DNA from: Cunninghamia lanceolata
Lineage: Eukaryota; Streptophyta; Pinopsida; Cupressales; Cupressaceae
Direction of reading: 5' to 3'
Length of the DNA stretch: 64,000 bases
Assembly (NCBI GenBank): GCA_027924645.1
Contig: BSBN01000850.1
Span: 310,001-374,000, forward strand
The notes beneath the pieces are model-generated. The model saw only the letters and a program-made list of their open reading frames with translations, made no database searches and was not told the DNA's origin. Positions 35,101-49,537 of this stretch are shown here, in pieces (position 1 is the first letter of the stretch; each line of letters starts with the position of its first letter). Position numbers and translations under genes: made by a program.

Positions 35101-35420
35101 CAAACCCTTTACCTAAACAACATCATATTCTCAAGTATATGTATGTAACATATTAATCCCTACTTATGTTGTGCTTAACAACTTCCAAGGAAATAGCCTC
35201 CCTCATTACCTTACAAACCAAATCCAAATTTTTGGGCTCTTAGATTAAGCAATATTTGGTCATCTTTCTTCAACAATGGTGAATATGCCAATCACACCTA
35301 TTGTGTTAGCTCCTCCTAAAATTACTTCAACAAACAATCCTATCAAGGAGTCAAAGACATTTCTAGGCTTTATGGTAACTAGAAAATGGATATAATGTCA
35401 AGCTTTTGGCACAATATATG
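35101..35420. other. anonymous AT-rich DNA after the transposase relic
   Basis: I see no gene, RNA or repeat end here. Confidence 0.4.
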
Positions 35421-35740
35421 GAATATGTTAATTTTTTTGTGAACCATCTAGTTAGCAATGTCTTAGGGACTTTGTAATAGAAGTTAATTATTTTGTAATG
35501 TTTTTTTAAAGGATTGCCTTACTACATTATTTAACCATCATCAGGTCATAGTGTATGTACAAGACTATATATATTATATAGAATATGTTGAAACTTTTGT
35601 GAACTATCTAGTTAACAATGCCTTAGGAACTTTTCAATAGAAGTTGATGATTTTGTAATGTTTTTTTAGTGGATTGTGAAGGAACATTATGTAACCAACA
35701 TTAACACATTGTACACATAGAATGATCACACACGCACACA
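35421..35740. repeat. 160-bp tandem duplication
   Basis: GAATATGTT at 35421 and at 35581 begin two copies that share GTGAACTATCTAGTTA-like and ATTTTGTAATGTTTTTTTA segments in the same order. The copies are diverged. Confidence 0.65.
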
Positions 35741-38513
35741 TATGATTTTCTAATCTCTGTCTAATTATTTGTTGTTTTCTTTGGGAAATTACCAATGTAA
35801 TTAGTTGTGCAAATTTTTTATTATTAATGTCTTTTTTGAACTCTCTTTCAATAAACCAAAACACAACATACCTTATTCAAGAGCAATGGAAATAAAAAAA
35901 ATGGATCAAAACCCTAGTAAGGTCATAATTGATCTTACCTAGAATTAACCTCTTTTTGATGCAACCTTAGAATCTTACAAAAAAATAAAAAATGTAAAAT
36001 TAGCAATTACATCTAAAGATACAATTGTTGGCATAAGCAATTAACTAAATTTTTTGCATATTATAGTTTCAAAAAACACTTTTGCATTTGATTCTACCTA
36101 ACATTTGATATGCTCATCTCATGTAGTAGGTAGTTTCAATCTCCATAAGTTGTTACCTACGTTTACAAATTGTATAAGTAATCAATGTATGGATAAATTT
36201 CTAACTAAATTTATCTAATGAAATTGAATTTCTAACAACCTTGAGAATTGAAGCATACTTTGTGTAAACCTAAGATATAAGTAATATGTTGATGGTTCTT
36301 TGTCCCTTTTGATAAAGAATTGCATTGGAGGGTCATATGGACTAGGTTGTACAAGAAACATCAAGATATAATAGCCCTTGTCAAAATTCTTTGATTTGTC
36401 TCCTCTAGGAAAATCAAGTAGTGGAAAAACTAAACTAGTATGCAATTTCACCTAAAATATATAAGTTTTATCAATGGATCTTGCTTTGCATCTTACAAGT
36501 AAAGGTGAAGTGGGTGATATGGAGTGGTGGAAGTGGGAATGGAGCTTGTTACAATGGTGGCTACTCTGGCCTCGTAGCCTTAGCTCAAAGAGTTCCCACA
36601 CATCACTTCCCTTACTCACTAACACCTAATGATTCATAAAAGGAACAAACTCGTGGGATTTGTGGCATATAGTGATGGAACAAAGGAATTGACAAGATTC
36701 TTTAGTTTATGTGTTCAATAAATAATCCTCTATTGCTTCTTCTTGGTGAAATAGACGAGGATGATAAGAAAACAAGAAAAAGTAAGAAATATTAGGGTTA
36801 GGGCAATGCAATTTTAGGGTTAAGGCAAGTAATTTTAAGGTTAGATCTTTTAAGATAGGGAAAGGAAATAATTAGGTCTAGGGTTTTTTTTTAACAGCAT
36901 TACATTCTTAAAATAATTTGATTAGGTTGAGAGTTTTTATCCTATAGTGTTAAATTATTTAACTTGTTAGTTGTGTGTCCACATAATTAGGTGTTAGAGA
37001 TGTTTTAAAATACATGATTAAATAAATGACTTGAGTGTTTGTATGGATAACATTAGGGAAAACAAGTTTAATTTTTAGTACCAATAATTTCAAAGGCTAG
37101 TTGTCTCAATTGTCTATCATGGTTTAGGGGTTTAAAAAGCCTTATTTTTGACACATTTTACAAATGGGCATGTTTGTGACATCATATTTAATAATTTAGA
37201 CTTGAAACCTTATGTTTAAGCAATGAAATTTCCAAGTAAGCTACTATAAATTTGTGAGTCATTTGAAACCACAACGTATGATTTTGAGAATTGTAAAGTT
37301 AGGGTACACAACTACTAGGTCCTTTACCCTAAATAATAAGTTAGAGAAACTAAGAAGACAATATAAACAAGACAAAAATTGAAGATAAATCTCTTACACA
37401 TTATGGATAGATGTAATAATATAGGCCTAGGAATTAATTTAAGATCTTATGTCTCGTGACTATATATGGCCTATATGTTGGAAATTCACAACATATATAT
37501 ATATTCTACTTCTACATGGCTTGTAGAATTTATGTAATAACTATTTTATGAGAAAGTGCTTGGTATATATAATTGGCATCTATAACCTTTGAATTCATAT
37601 TTCTTCCACCTTTATGTGGATTGTCAAATTTCTACAATAATAGTTTACTAAGAGTTTTTTGTAATGTTAGAAATTACATATCATGCAATTTGACTATACA
37701 TTTTACACTTGTTTTAGCATATATCTCTATAGCATGTTCTAGGGATCATTTTGGCCATGACCTCAACCATTTTCCCAATCTAGGTGTCAATCTCCTATTT
37801 TTGTATTTGTTTATTTTTAATTTGGTGTCTTACTATGTGTTTGTCATGTGGTTGCACAGATGTCCCTATGACCACAAAAATGTCTTGTCTATTTAAAAAA
37901 TAAAAATATCAAATTCTTCCCCAAATAACAAACCCAATCTTAAAGTTTTTAAAGGTGTCTTTGAATGAAATTATTTTCAATTGATGGTTGATTTTATTAT
38001 ATCCTATTTTATCTTGTTTTTTATTTTTAAAATCCCTAATTATTTTCTTGTGAAAAACAAAAGTAACATATTTAGTTTAAAACAAAAACATGATATTTCT
38101 AATCTCAAACACCTTTTTTTTTTGCTTTTCTCCCATGCATTCATAATATTCATTTAATATTATTAAGGACAACAATGAATATAGAAATGGTTTTAAAAAT
38201 AAAATTACTTCTATTTCTAAATGCCTCTCCTCGATGCAAAACAACCTTTTTATTTTATGATATGCGTGCAACAAATTTGTAATATCAATTCTATCTTAGG
38301 TATTTGGTTGTAAAATCTCTTTCATACATTTTATTTTGTCTAGACAACTAATGACAACATTATTTTATGCATCATATTATTCATATGTTGATCATTCATT
38401 CCATTCACTCTATGTTGCAATTCCTTTTTCTTCTGCATAATATGGCCTTGGTAATATACTATCTCAACATTCCATTCACCATAGGACTGTATGTTTCTTT
38501 TTTCTACATTAAT
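35741..38513. other. anonymous AT-rich DNA
   Basis: Long stretch with only short, unrecognisable ORFs (for example 36215-36451 minus, 37573-37896 plus). A few TTAGGG-containing phrases near 36790-36830 are too short to be telomere-derived. Nothing else is supportable. Confidence 0.4.
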
Positions 38514-38737
38514 GAGGAGGTGTGTTTCTATACATTAATACACTATCATAAATACCATAGGACTATATGTTATTGTTTTGTAGTTGATGGTTGCAAAAAG
38601 AATCCACTCACCATTCAAACCAATTGAGGAGATTAAATAACCATAGGACTATCAACCACAAAACAATAACATATTGCTAAAATAACCTTTTTAAGGTTAA
38701 GTCTACTTAACAAGGAGGTGTGTTTCTATACATTAAG
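38514..38737. repeat. direct plus inverted short repeats
   Basis: AGGTGTGTTTCTATACATTA occurs at about 38518 and again at about 38716 in direct orientation. Between them, ATATGTTATTGTTTTGTAGT (about 38565) is matched in reverse complement at about 38650-38673, giving a potential stem-loop of about 100 bp. Confidence 0.6.
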
Positions 38738-40061
38738 TATTGGAAAGATTTTATATGGGATTCAATGAAGAATTTATGTGCAAATGTGGAAACAAGGAGG
38801 AAAATAATGCTTAGTAAATGTGCTAATCACTTTAAAAGACTATATATAGTTTAAGTGGATCTAAAACACTTTTTTTAACACCTTGTATTTAGATGGTGAT
38901 AATGTGGTGGCATATAGTTGTGTTAGAGGTCTCCAAACAATAAGTATTGGTAGATAATATGTTAAACAAACTTTAGTGAGAATTTGAGGTCTTAAAATAA
39001 TGTCACATTGACATCTCATGGGTTCTAAGCTAGGCTGCACAATTTCCAGGGCTCTTCCCTTAATAGACTACAAAAACTTCTAGCACTTTACTACAATTTT
39101 TTTAGTATTGAAATAGCTCACAATATAGAATATATTTTTTATTTAATAATGATTATCTCAATGGTATTGTTGTAGTGGTCATCTAATAATAACTATGCTT
39201 CTTTCCCATTAACCCAAAATATTATTTAAACATTATTGTTATAATATGTATTATTCCATTGTAAGGTACATCTAATGATCTAATGAATATGTGGTTTTCT
39301 TTTTTTTTTATAAATCTTAGAAGTTCAAAATCATGTATATTTCTTTTAATTTTTATTGTGTGCTATAGTTTTTAATGTGAAAATGTTTCTATAATCATAC
39401 AAATAGAGTGGAAGTGTTATAACTTTTTTTTGAAAGGTGAAATAGAACCACTCCCCAAAAAGGAAAGGTTAAAGGAAATGCAATAATATTAAATTGAGGT
39501 TTAAAAGAAAAGTATAAGTAAATAACTTTGAGTCACCATCAAGACTATAGATGTGAGGTGAATTAACAAAGATTTAATCATATAGACTTTTTTAATAAAT
39601 AACAATAATATAAAAAAAAATTATAAATACCAAAGTCTTTAAACCCATTGAAGACACCCGCATTAAAAAAACCATTTAAACCATTGGTCTACCAACCCAT
39701 TATGTAAAAAGGGGGATCATTTAATTTATTCCCCACCACTCCCTTTGGCCAAGGGTGATAGTAGAATAGCCATAGTTATGCATTTTTACTGTAAAATACA
39801 ATCAAAACTTTAGGAAGATTATATCCCATAAAAAGAGAATTGTTGGACAAAATATCAAAAATTCATAAAGGAATATAGTTACATATATATTTAATCTACG
39901 ATGTTTCCTTCTTTAACCATAGTCTACCCTAACATTTGAAGCACAACTTTGAATAGGTAACTCTTATGAAAATCTTATTTAACAATAAGATTGACCACAT
40001 AGATAATATTTTTATAGTTCATATTAGCCATTGATAGTGTAGTAGATTTTTCTCCTCGTTG
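38738..40061. other. anonymous AT-rich DNA
   Basis: No credible gene or RNA. Runs of A and T dominate. Confidence 0.4.
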
Positions 40062-40255
40062 TGATAATGGATCATGGAATAAAATCTTAAACATTGATGT
40101 TAACAATTATCACATAATAACATCCCAAAACATTGATGTTAAAAATTACCACACAATTATGTCCAAATACATTAATGTTAAGAATTACCACACAATAACA
40201 TCCAAAAGTTGATGTTAAAAATTAAGACACAATTACATTTAAAAAACACTCTCAA
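40062..40255 (+). repeat. hammerhead-like repeat with a 39-bp tandem tail
   Basis: The first part reads GTGATAATGGATCATGGAAT, AAAATCTTAAACATTGATGT. The GATCAT...ATCTTAAACATTGATGT order matches the dispersed hammerhead-like family. The 3' end of the motif is then tandemly repeated: CATTGATGTTAACAATT-type units start at about 40092, 40131, 40170 and 40207 (39, 39, 37 bp apart). In the first unit the predicted short hairpin ACAT-TG-ATGT is fully paired. Confidence 0.55.
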
Positions 40256-43200
40256 TCAATAAAATCCACTTTTCAAATTTTTCCAAAAACTCTCTAGAAT
40301 AATAAATTTTAACTTAAGCTCAGGATGACAACGTACACTATGTCCGCACATGCTTGCTAACGGTAGACGTACAATCTAGATTGATTTACAAATTCTAAAG
40401 TTAACAAATACTAAAATTAATAGAAGGTTGTAAAGCCGACATGTGTCTTCAAGGGGAAATCCGTCACGTGCGTGAAAACCGAATATCTCTATGATCAAGG
40501 TTTTCCTATTTTCATTTTTTCCTTTTAGCTTCATCCCTCATAAGTATTTTCCAGTTTCATTAAAAAAACTTATATAATTATTTTTAGAAGTATATTAATT
40601 CATTTATATAGATTAAAAGGTCATATTTATTATTAGTCTTGTTACGGTAGAGATTCTATTGAATTAATTTAAACAAGTTGTTAGTTTCCATAGATAAGTA
40701 TAGTATTATTTTCTCCCTTGAAGTTTCAACAATAACTTGTAGAATTTATAGTATTATACAAAACTTAAATAAATATTTATGGGTTCTTATTAGCTCTTCA
40801 TAATGAAAAGACATTATTGTCTTATTGTAGAAATATTTTGTATCAAATTTTTTACATTCCTATTGTATGAAAGTACTTACACACTACCACATTTATTATA
40901 AATTTTATGTGGTTCAAATGCTTATTTTCCATTACAATAAACCTTACAACTCATCTAATATAATTGCTTTAGCATTTACTTCCATTTATTTCTGTCAATG
41001 CTAGCAATGTAGTGCATTCAAGTTATTTTCTTCTCTATAGTTACGACACATATAGATGTAAAATATAGTGAAGGTTGTTGTGTAGCAATGACTTTGGTAT
41101 TAAATGCTTACACATAGCTACACTAATTTCTCTATAGGCTTTGCAATGATTTCTTAGACTGGATAGAAATACAAGTTGTGTAGAATATTTAAAAATGCAA
41201 TACATTAGATGTAATACATGTACTTTCATCTATTAAGTGTATTATTGCAACATATCTCCAAGCTTTATGCAACCCTAATCTTGTTTCATTGTTATTGATT
41301 ATTAAGTGGTGAAGCCTTGCTGAATTTATTATCATAAGCAATTGCATGAAGAATTTTTTTAACTTATTTTTCAAGAGCATAAAAGATGTGTTTCTTTTTG
41401 TCATAGTATAATTTAGTTTTGTTGGAATCAATATACCTACAATAGCAAAGTTTTGGGTTCTATGGTCTCAAGGTTTTCATTCCATGTTTATGTGGGTTGC
41501 ATAATTTGTCTATGTTTATATAATAACTTGAATCATGTGTTTTTCTTTGTTGCATCCATATATATTAAACAAGGTTGACAAGATAGAAAAAGGTAGTTCT
41601 AAGATAGAGATGAAAGCATACACAGAGGATGAAATATCATGCCTCTAGAGAAGGCTATAATGGTGACAATGCTCCTAGGGCTATTGATCAACAGATTGAA
41701 GGAAATGGTATGGATTTGTACTTTAATTATGTTAGCTATGATTATCATTTGGCTTACAGCAGACAAATGAAGCTTTTGTTGATCCTCGTTGCTACCAAAT
41801 TGAATCAAATGCTTTTCAACTAGGCTTTATACCATGTTCAATTACATTAGATCAATTATATTGGATGTAAAGTAAACAAACATATAATCTCCAAAATGAT
41901 GGGACATACATTGAGTTTCTATCCTTCAAATCCTTTCAATTAGCACAATTGATCATAGCTCGCAATGTCTTAATATATTTGGTTATGGAGGGGTATAGTA
42001 TTTTCCCACCATTATCTTTTGTCCATTCGACTAATGGAGCTTCTAAGAAGAATTGGTTAATGTAAAATAAGCTCTTCAATGAGCATCTTATTTCTATGTT
42101 TCTTAAGATGCTCATGAAATGTGTGATGGACATTAAAGCATATGTTTCATTTTTAATCAATGGGAACTACCTTGCATAACAAGGATGGTAAATTCATTTC
42201 ATTATCCATAGATAAAATTATGTTTGCTCTCATGGTAGGTATTCATGTTATCTTGTAATTTGACTTAGCCACACTTTAGCAGCTCCATCTTGTTTACAAT
42301 ATCTAATGCATAACTTGTTTAGATTTTTGTATTTAATGGTCCTTTTATTTTACAAGGGAATTTCTATTTTGATTTCCTTGTATCCAAATGTCAAGCTTTA
42401 CTTACAAAGATAGATAAAATGTGTTAGGACAAGAAAAAACATAAGCAGTAAGTAATTTTTTGTTTTTTACCTTATTTTTCACCCAAATCACTTCATAACT
42501 AAGGGTAAATTATACTTCTAAATTAATTTTATGTCCACCCCCAACTCAAAATATACTACACAACTAACTAGCAAGAACAATACTTAATGCATCTTTTTTT
42601 TTATTATTTTCTATCTTCATTTGTACTCTAGTTAGATCTTATATTTAATCTAGTTCTACATTGTCCATTTTGATAAGTAAATCTCATCTTAGTACGTTGA
42701 CTAATATACTAGTGATTCAAAAAGAACAATGTAAACAAATGTTAATTTCATTTCTTATGGTGTCAGTTCATTTATTCTTTTAATGTGAATATTTGATTTT
42801 TTAAAATTTAAATGTAAATCATTTGATAAAGTCAATTATTAAAAGTTTTTTTTTTCTTGAATTTGTATTGCAAACTTTAGAGAAAATGGGTTATTATACA
42901 CATTAATATGTGTTGGTCCTTTAACTAATTACTATCAACTACACTTTCAACTATATTACAATGGTAGGGACTAGTCACTACACAATATTTGTTTTCTTTA
43001 GGATTCTAGACTTAAGTGGCTATTGATTGAACACATAAAAAAGACTAAAAATAAACATTTAATTATTAGTTGAAGAAAGAGAAGGATACCAAAAACTAAA
43101 TTCTTAAGGACACAATCAACATAAAACTCACTCTATGCTTGAGATATCTCTAATCCCATGTATGGAATTTAGTGTAGATTTGTTTTTATTAGTTTTAATT

Positions 43201-44230
43201 TTAGATTAGTTTTGTTTTTTGTGTTTATTAAAGAGATGTTGGAATAATAGTTAGTAGGATAGATTAGATTAGATTCTATTCTAGTTTTAAATTCATTTCA
43301 AAGGTTGTAGTTTTAGGTTAGTGAATATTTTTAATACCATTGCTTCTAAGCATCTATTGAATTCATTGTTGGGAAAGTTTTGATTTCTTTGCTTCAAAAT
43401 TTGTAAAGGAAATTAATTCAAAAGAAGTTTCCAATTTTAACTTACAAAAGGAAATTGTTTCATATTTATATCAATAATCTATATATTTAAGAAGGTAAAC
43501 AATCACACATAAAAAGGAGTTTAAAACATTTACCATCTACTATTCGTACCATCAATTGAAAAAGAGAAACTAATTCAACATTATTATCCTCTTCTCTTCT
43601 TACATTTGCTTGCTGGAAATTATATGAAGCAATAAAATCTCAATTTTCTTTACATTGCATTCGTTTGTGAAAGGAAAAGAAAGAAATTACAACAATATCA
43701 ATTCATGTTTATTTTCATAAAGGAAGGTTTTATTGTTGATTACAATGCTGATTTTACAAAGAGAAAGGATTCTTGAAAAGAAAAGGTAATTGTTTATCAT
43801 TTTAGTGCACTTATTTTGATCAAATCTAGATTGTTAATCAATTGCATTCATTAAAAATACATGGAAAAATACAAAATGATTTATTTATTTAGTTTTAAAT
43901 ATTTGCATTAGTTAATCTTGTTTCAATAGAATATTCAAAAAACACCCAAAAATAGTTTAAATTGGTTTATTATAGCTTGCATTAAAAAATCATCCAAAAT
44001 ACACAAAAAACACCAAAAATATTAGCATTTAAACATAAGTTTAGATTTCTACAAGTAATCCATGCTTCAAATATTGCACAATAAACATCAAAACATCTTG
44101 CAACAATTCATTCCATTTAGAAGCAAACAATAAATCAAAACATTACACCAAAAGTGAAGAATTTTGAAATTTATGTATCCACTTCGTATGCCACATTTTG
44201 CATTTCATGTTCATGTGTCCTAGGTTGAGG
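40256..44230. other. anonymous AT-rich DNA
   Basis: Short ORFs only (41041-41229 minus, 41189-41431 minus, 41629-41823 plus, 41936-42160 minus). The segment 41600-42170 is slightly coding-like on the plus strand (EGYNGDNAPRAIDQQIEGNG) but I recognise no family and no splice structure. No RNA gene is seen. Confidence 0.35.
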
Positions 44231-45802
44231 CTACATTTAGTAGAAGAAATCTTAAGAGATTTGAGGGAAACCTTACCTTCTCCAACTGCTATTATTCAAG
44301 AACAAGTGGTCATCCTTAAAGATGTCTAGTGAGATGACACTCACATGGAAGTGATCCAAATCACACACGTAGATGAGGTCTTAGATATTGTAACTAGATG
44401 TTTAGAAACTCTCACAAATTAAAGAAGAATTAATATTATCCCTAAAGAAAACACATGCTAACAAGACATTAACTTCATCACCCATGTAATCCTTCCATGT
44501 GAAGAACATAGTCCACCTCACTCATTGGCACTCAAATAATAATGAATTGTGTAATCATCTAACCAAAAAGAACAATTATATGTGATATAATCTTGGATTA
44601 TATAGAATAAAGTAAGACATATAAAAAAGCTAAATGGGATTTAATGGTTTGACAATAAATGATAAGTTCTAAGATTGACTGGTTTGACTATTGATGACTA
44701 CATGTGATAGTTCATTTGGTACATTCAATGCGCTCACACTCTTTAGACCAAAATTTGGGGGGTGTATGGAGATTATGATGATCCTCTAAACCTATATTAT
44801 CTTTGGATAGTTTTTCACCCATGGATGTTCTTGATTCATCTCCTCCTTTAAGAATTTCCCCTCTTATTGTTGTTCATCCTCAAGCATATGATGTAGACAC
44901 ATCATGGAATGAGTAATTTAGTAATATGACGTGTAATGAGATTCCACCTTTGATTTTTATTTTGACAAAGATTTCAAATTCTCCACATGCTTCTTCAAAT
45001 ACTCTTTAGTAGGTTCATATTTGTCTTCTTGCTCAATGGGATGTCTACTTATCTGACATACATAGAATGTTTGTAGCATCTCATATTTGTGATATTGATG
45101 ACACCATAAAGGACATCTAGTTTCTCTTTGATGACAACTCTTGTGGAGTTGCATCTCCTTTTCTAGATGCTATGAGTGTGCATTTTGACTCTCCTATTCT
45201 TTCTTTGACTTTACATGTTTCTATGTTGATACATCTTGCAATTTTTATCTTATGATTCAACTTCGTCACCATTACTGTTGACACCTTTTGTAGGAGTACT
45301 TGATTCTTATTGGTTCAAATATCATATTGAGAACCATTCATACATGCTTATTGTACCCAAATCTTGTATGGTACCTGATTACATTGATAAGTTTTTTTCA
45401 TAGTTTTGCATCAACATCAAGAGGTTTGAGTAGTTTTTAGATTTATTCATCTTGGTTATATCCTTCACTTCACCACTTGAGTGAGAATTTAGCAAACTGA
45501 TAGATCAAGGTTTCTTTCTTTCAAAAGGAATATACACCAGTCATTGAAAAAGGACCTATTATGACATTACCTATGTGATTATTTGTATTTGCATTATCTC
45601 TCTTCTATGTGAAGGCATTCGTAGGCCTTATCTTGTAGGGATTTGAAGGTGTTATTCCATATTTCCTCTCCTTATGAAGGAGTATTTTCCTATGAGTTTT
45701 CTCCTCTTTTTTAGGGGGAACATATTGTACATGGGTAGCTAACATAGCTACACATTTGTTAGGACCCATTTCTCATTCCTCCTAAGTTTCACTTATGGGG
45801 AG
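44231..45802 (+). pseudogene. possible retroelement interior upstream of an LTR-like end
   Basis: Pieces of plus-strand coding texture (SPTAIIQEQVVILKDV near 44280; SFSPMDVLDSSPPLRISPL near 44810-44860; VVHPQAYDVDTSWNE) with many stops. They lie upstream of a candidate polypurine tract (TTATGGGGAG, 45793-45802) and LTR start. The family is not identified; the LTR context is the main argument. Confidence 0.3.
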
Positions 45803-46330
45803 TGTTGGTGTAATATTTATACTTAAACCTTGGATAGTGTCATAACCTAATTGTGATATTGTATCTATTTAGTAAGTTTACTTATGATATTATGACTATT
45901 TAATTTCTCTCACCTAAGTAGCTAATAATGAATTTTGTACACCTTGATTTGAGGTATTCAAGTGCCACCATTACCTCATCACATTCTTAATTAATGATAG
46001 TTAGGTGCCACCTCCTTTTAGTCAAGACCACCTCTATCTCAAATAGATCAAGTTAGCTACCAAATTGGGAGTGATTGATAATTATCTTATGACTTCATGG
46101 GCATGTGTCATACTTGACTCATGCATCTAAGAGGCATATTTATTTGTACTTCATCCATCCATTTGGTGGTTGAGATGATTATTGTAATCCTTTTTATTGG
46201 AATAACATTTCATATTGTAATCCTCGTTGTTTGTGTGCCTTTTCTATTTTAACTTTCTTCAATCACCTAGATCCTAATTGAATTGTTAACTCATTGATTG
46301 GATTCTCATCACATATTACATAGTTCTTCT
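45803..46330 (+). repeat. LTR-like segment (TGTTGGTG start)
   Basis: Starts TGTTGGTGTAATATTTATAC just after a purine run and runs through A/T-rich DNA to CATATTGTAATCC-type phrases resembling an LTR leader. The right end is a guess. No second copy was found. Confidence 0.35.
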
Positions 46331-46850
46331 CTTTGTATGTACTCTCCCACATATTATCTTCATCATGTTGTTATCTTTATTTTTATTTCCTCTCCATGAG
46401 ATTTTGGGGATGATGGAAAGTACTAAGGCATCTCTTACCTTTTTCATGTTGATGTACATATGTCACATTTGTTTCCACCCTATTTGTTGTATCCTACCTC
46501 TTAAAGCCTATTTGTTCTCTTGTGTTGTTGATCTCTACCTATTGGAGATGATGACATACATTATTCATAATCATGATGCCTTACAACCCATTACATTTTC
46601 CTAACCCAATACACATATATCCCTCTACCTTGTGATGTTTTGTATTTTTATTCATATATTCCCATACTTCTTGTCACACATTTTGCCTTATGTCCTACTT
46701 TTATGCAACCTGACATGTCCTTGATTCATACATTCGTTAATTGATGCATGCCTAACCTGCCTTTTCCTTCTCAATGGGGGAAACTCTATGCTTATGTTGT
46801 GGGAGAATTACCTCAAATTACTACCCCTTTTCCTATGATCTTACATATTT
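46331..46850. other. anonymous DNA
   Basis: Short plus-strand ORFs (46365-46604, 46748-46996) with hydrophobic, cysteine-rich content reflect T-rich composition. No domain is recognised. Confidence 0.35.
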
Positions 46851-47535
46851 ATCCTCTCATGTTTCCACTTCTATTGATCTTCTATGGTGATCTCAATTAC
46901 TATCTTTTCACCCTTCATAGGGAGGCAATGTCTATTCCACTTTTTGGAGGCAATCTTCTCTTGTCTCTCTCTTTCCACCCACTTTCTCATACTTAAAGAT
47001 GAAAAATTACCCTATTTTTTCCAAAATTTGAAAGATAAAATTTTAACTCCTAAGATGTGTTCTAAGATTAAATTTATTTCTATGTGAATATTACATAAAG
47101 CATATCAAATTTTTTAACATATTCAGTAAAATATATAGTGATCAAATTTGTTAAATATAGTAAACCCTTAGAGTTGGGAATGTGAATCATAATTGATTTA
47201 AGCCATAAATATGTCCTCTCATGTTTTCACTTCTATTGATCTTGTATAGTGATCTCAATTACTATCTTTTCATCCTTTCCTTGGGCAATGCCCTACTCCA
47301 CTAGCTAGGGGTGATTCCTCTCTTGTCATCCTTTCTCCACCTAAATTTCTCATACTTAAAGATAAAATTTTCCCTCTTTTTCCAACTTCTAAAAGATAAA
47401 ATTTACTTCATAAGTTATGTTTTATGAGTAAATTTATTTATATTTTATTAATACAAAAAACATTTTAAATTTCATATGCATTCAATAAAACATACAATAG
47501 TCATAACCAATGTAAATATAGTAAATGCAAATTTT
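46851..47535. repeat. 362-bp tandem duplication
   Basis: TCCTCTCATGTTTYCACTTC at 46852 recurs at 47214. Both copies continue with ATTGATCTT, GATCTCAATTACTATCTTTT, a TTTCTCATACTTAAAGAT phrase and the TAAATATAGTAAA end. Divergence is moderate and small indels are present. Confidence 0.7.
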
Positions 47536-48206
47536 CCTTGTACTTAAAAATGTAAGATGAAAAATTGTCTACTTTGCAATATTTACTTTATATTTATGTA
47601 CTCGTTTTGGTATCCATCCCCATAGACATTCATAGGACTCCTTTGCCCTAATTTTTTGGCCTATACTTGTCATTGGTATGCTTTGAATGTACTTTCAACA
47701 TATACCAAAATTTGCCAACCTACCAAAGAAATCTGAAGTCCTAATTATTAAAGGACACTTTTGCATCTGAACACTAGTGTCCAACTCACAATTTTTTTTT
47801 TGATTTGATGAATGGATAAAAACCTAAACCTAATGATGCCCTACTAAGTTTTCTAAAGGATATTTTCCCTAGTAAGATTTATAAATTGTTTTTATCTTTT
47901 ATCAATCTTAGAAGTTGTGATTGTTCAGTGTGCTCACATTTGGAATTGTTTCAATATACCTAATATCAATCAAGTTAATGTGCATTTTCTTGATAATTAA
48001 TACAATCAATTTTTATGAACATGAGGTTTTCAATCTATGAGAATGAGTAAGAAACTTCTAGTAAAATTTTGAGAGTTCATTTTTATCAATATTTCTGGTC
48101 ACATTGTGTAATCCATTATGGGATAGAAATGATAATAGGATTACATGACAAATCAAATAAATAATAAAAAAGATTGCATAATGTTGTCCTAAATTCTAAC
48201 TACCCT
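47536..48206. other. anonymous DNA before the triplicated block
   Basis: AT-rich, no gene. It does not contain the right-hand module that precedes the other repeat starts, so the array begins at about 48207. Confidence 0.4.
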
Positions 48207-49537
48207 AAAGTTGGACAACAAGCAACAATGAAGGGGTTAAATATGGAACAACTCTAGGGAAAAGGATCCCACAAGACTATATCACCCAATAAAAGGAGAC
48301 AAATCCATGGTTAGAGAGTCACTATTAATTCTTCATAAACTAATAAGGTTTGAGTAAGTTCATAAAGTGAATTAAATTAATTCAGTTATGAATTAATTAA
48401 AATTCTAAGGTATAAAGTCGATAATGCACTTTAAATATTATATTACAAGTGCATTGAATGGACCATTTAAGTTAAGTGATGTCTTTATTAATGTGGGCCC
48501 TAAGTGATAGTGTTATGTTGAGAGTAAATTAATTATAATTAATTAATGTGTAAATGTGTAAAGTCATTAATGCATACGGTTGAAAAGTTTTAATGAATGA
48601 AAAAGGTCATTAAGGTTTGGACAAGTAGGAGTTAGGAAAGTAAGAGTTACTACTTGCGCAAAGTAAATGTACAAAAAGGAATACTTTTCATAGTAGAGGG
48701 GTTCTTCTCCTCCTCATGCTGGAATGTAAAATGTATTTTATTTTATCTTATGTTTGTACTCAAGTGTGAGTAATATTTTTTCTGAAAAAAAAACCTTTCT
48801 TTCCTTACACATTTATTTTCTAAGCAACACAAAGGGCAAATGGGAGTTAGGTCAAGTAGTACACAAGTGCAAGGTAAGTACACAAAAGGAAATATTTTAT
48901 ATGGTAGAGGGGTTCTCCTACTCATGCTAGAATGTAACATGCATTTTATTTTATTCTATGTGCTTGTTGTCAAGTGTGAGTAATATTTTTGTAATGAGAA
49001 ATAAACCTTTCCTTCTTCACGCATTTACTTTCTAAGAAAACTTTGTGTTGCTAGAATTGAAATGGGCTTTGTATCACAAATATGTAGGGGATATTAATAG
49101 ACTTTGTGCTACTAATATTTGAATTTATTTTTCTTTCTTATTTACAACGCATTCATTTCATGGCTTTGTACTACATATATACAAATGATATTAATAGACT
49201 TTGAACTATTGATATTTTATTTTATTTTATTTACAAAATATTCATTTTTACAAGGAGGAGAAACATAACACTTTATTTTACTCTTAGATTTCTTGAATAA
49301 AGTTTTGATTTTGCTGTATCAAGAAGTTTCCCTTTCTTTTTATTCCTTTTATTTTTCTTCCATTTGCTTTCATTGTCACCTTCAATTTTTTCTTCCTTTA
49401 TGTACTTTTGAGTTAAAAGTATCATAAACCAAAAAGTATCCCATCATACAAGGAAGTTGCTCCGCTCAAACACAAGGAAGATCATCCTATCACTGGTGAT
49501 CTATCCAATGTTGTAAGATTTTGCCACTGTCCATTGG

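Noticed and set aside
36785..36840. TTAGGG-containing phrases suggesting an interstitial telomere
   Set aside because: Only one or two imperfect units, and the plant unit TTTAGGG is not tandemly repeated.
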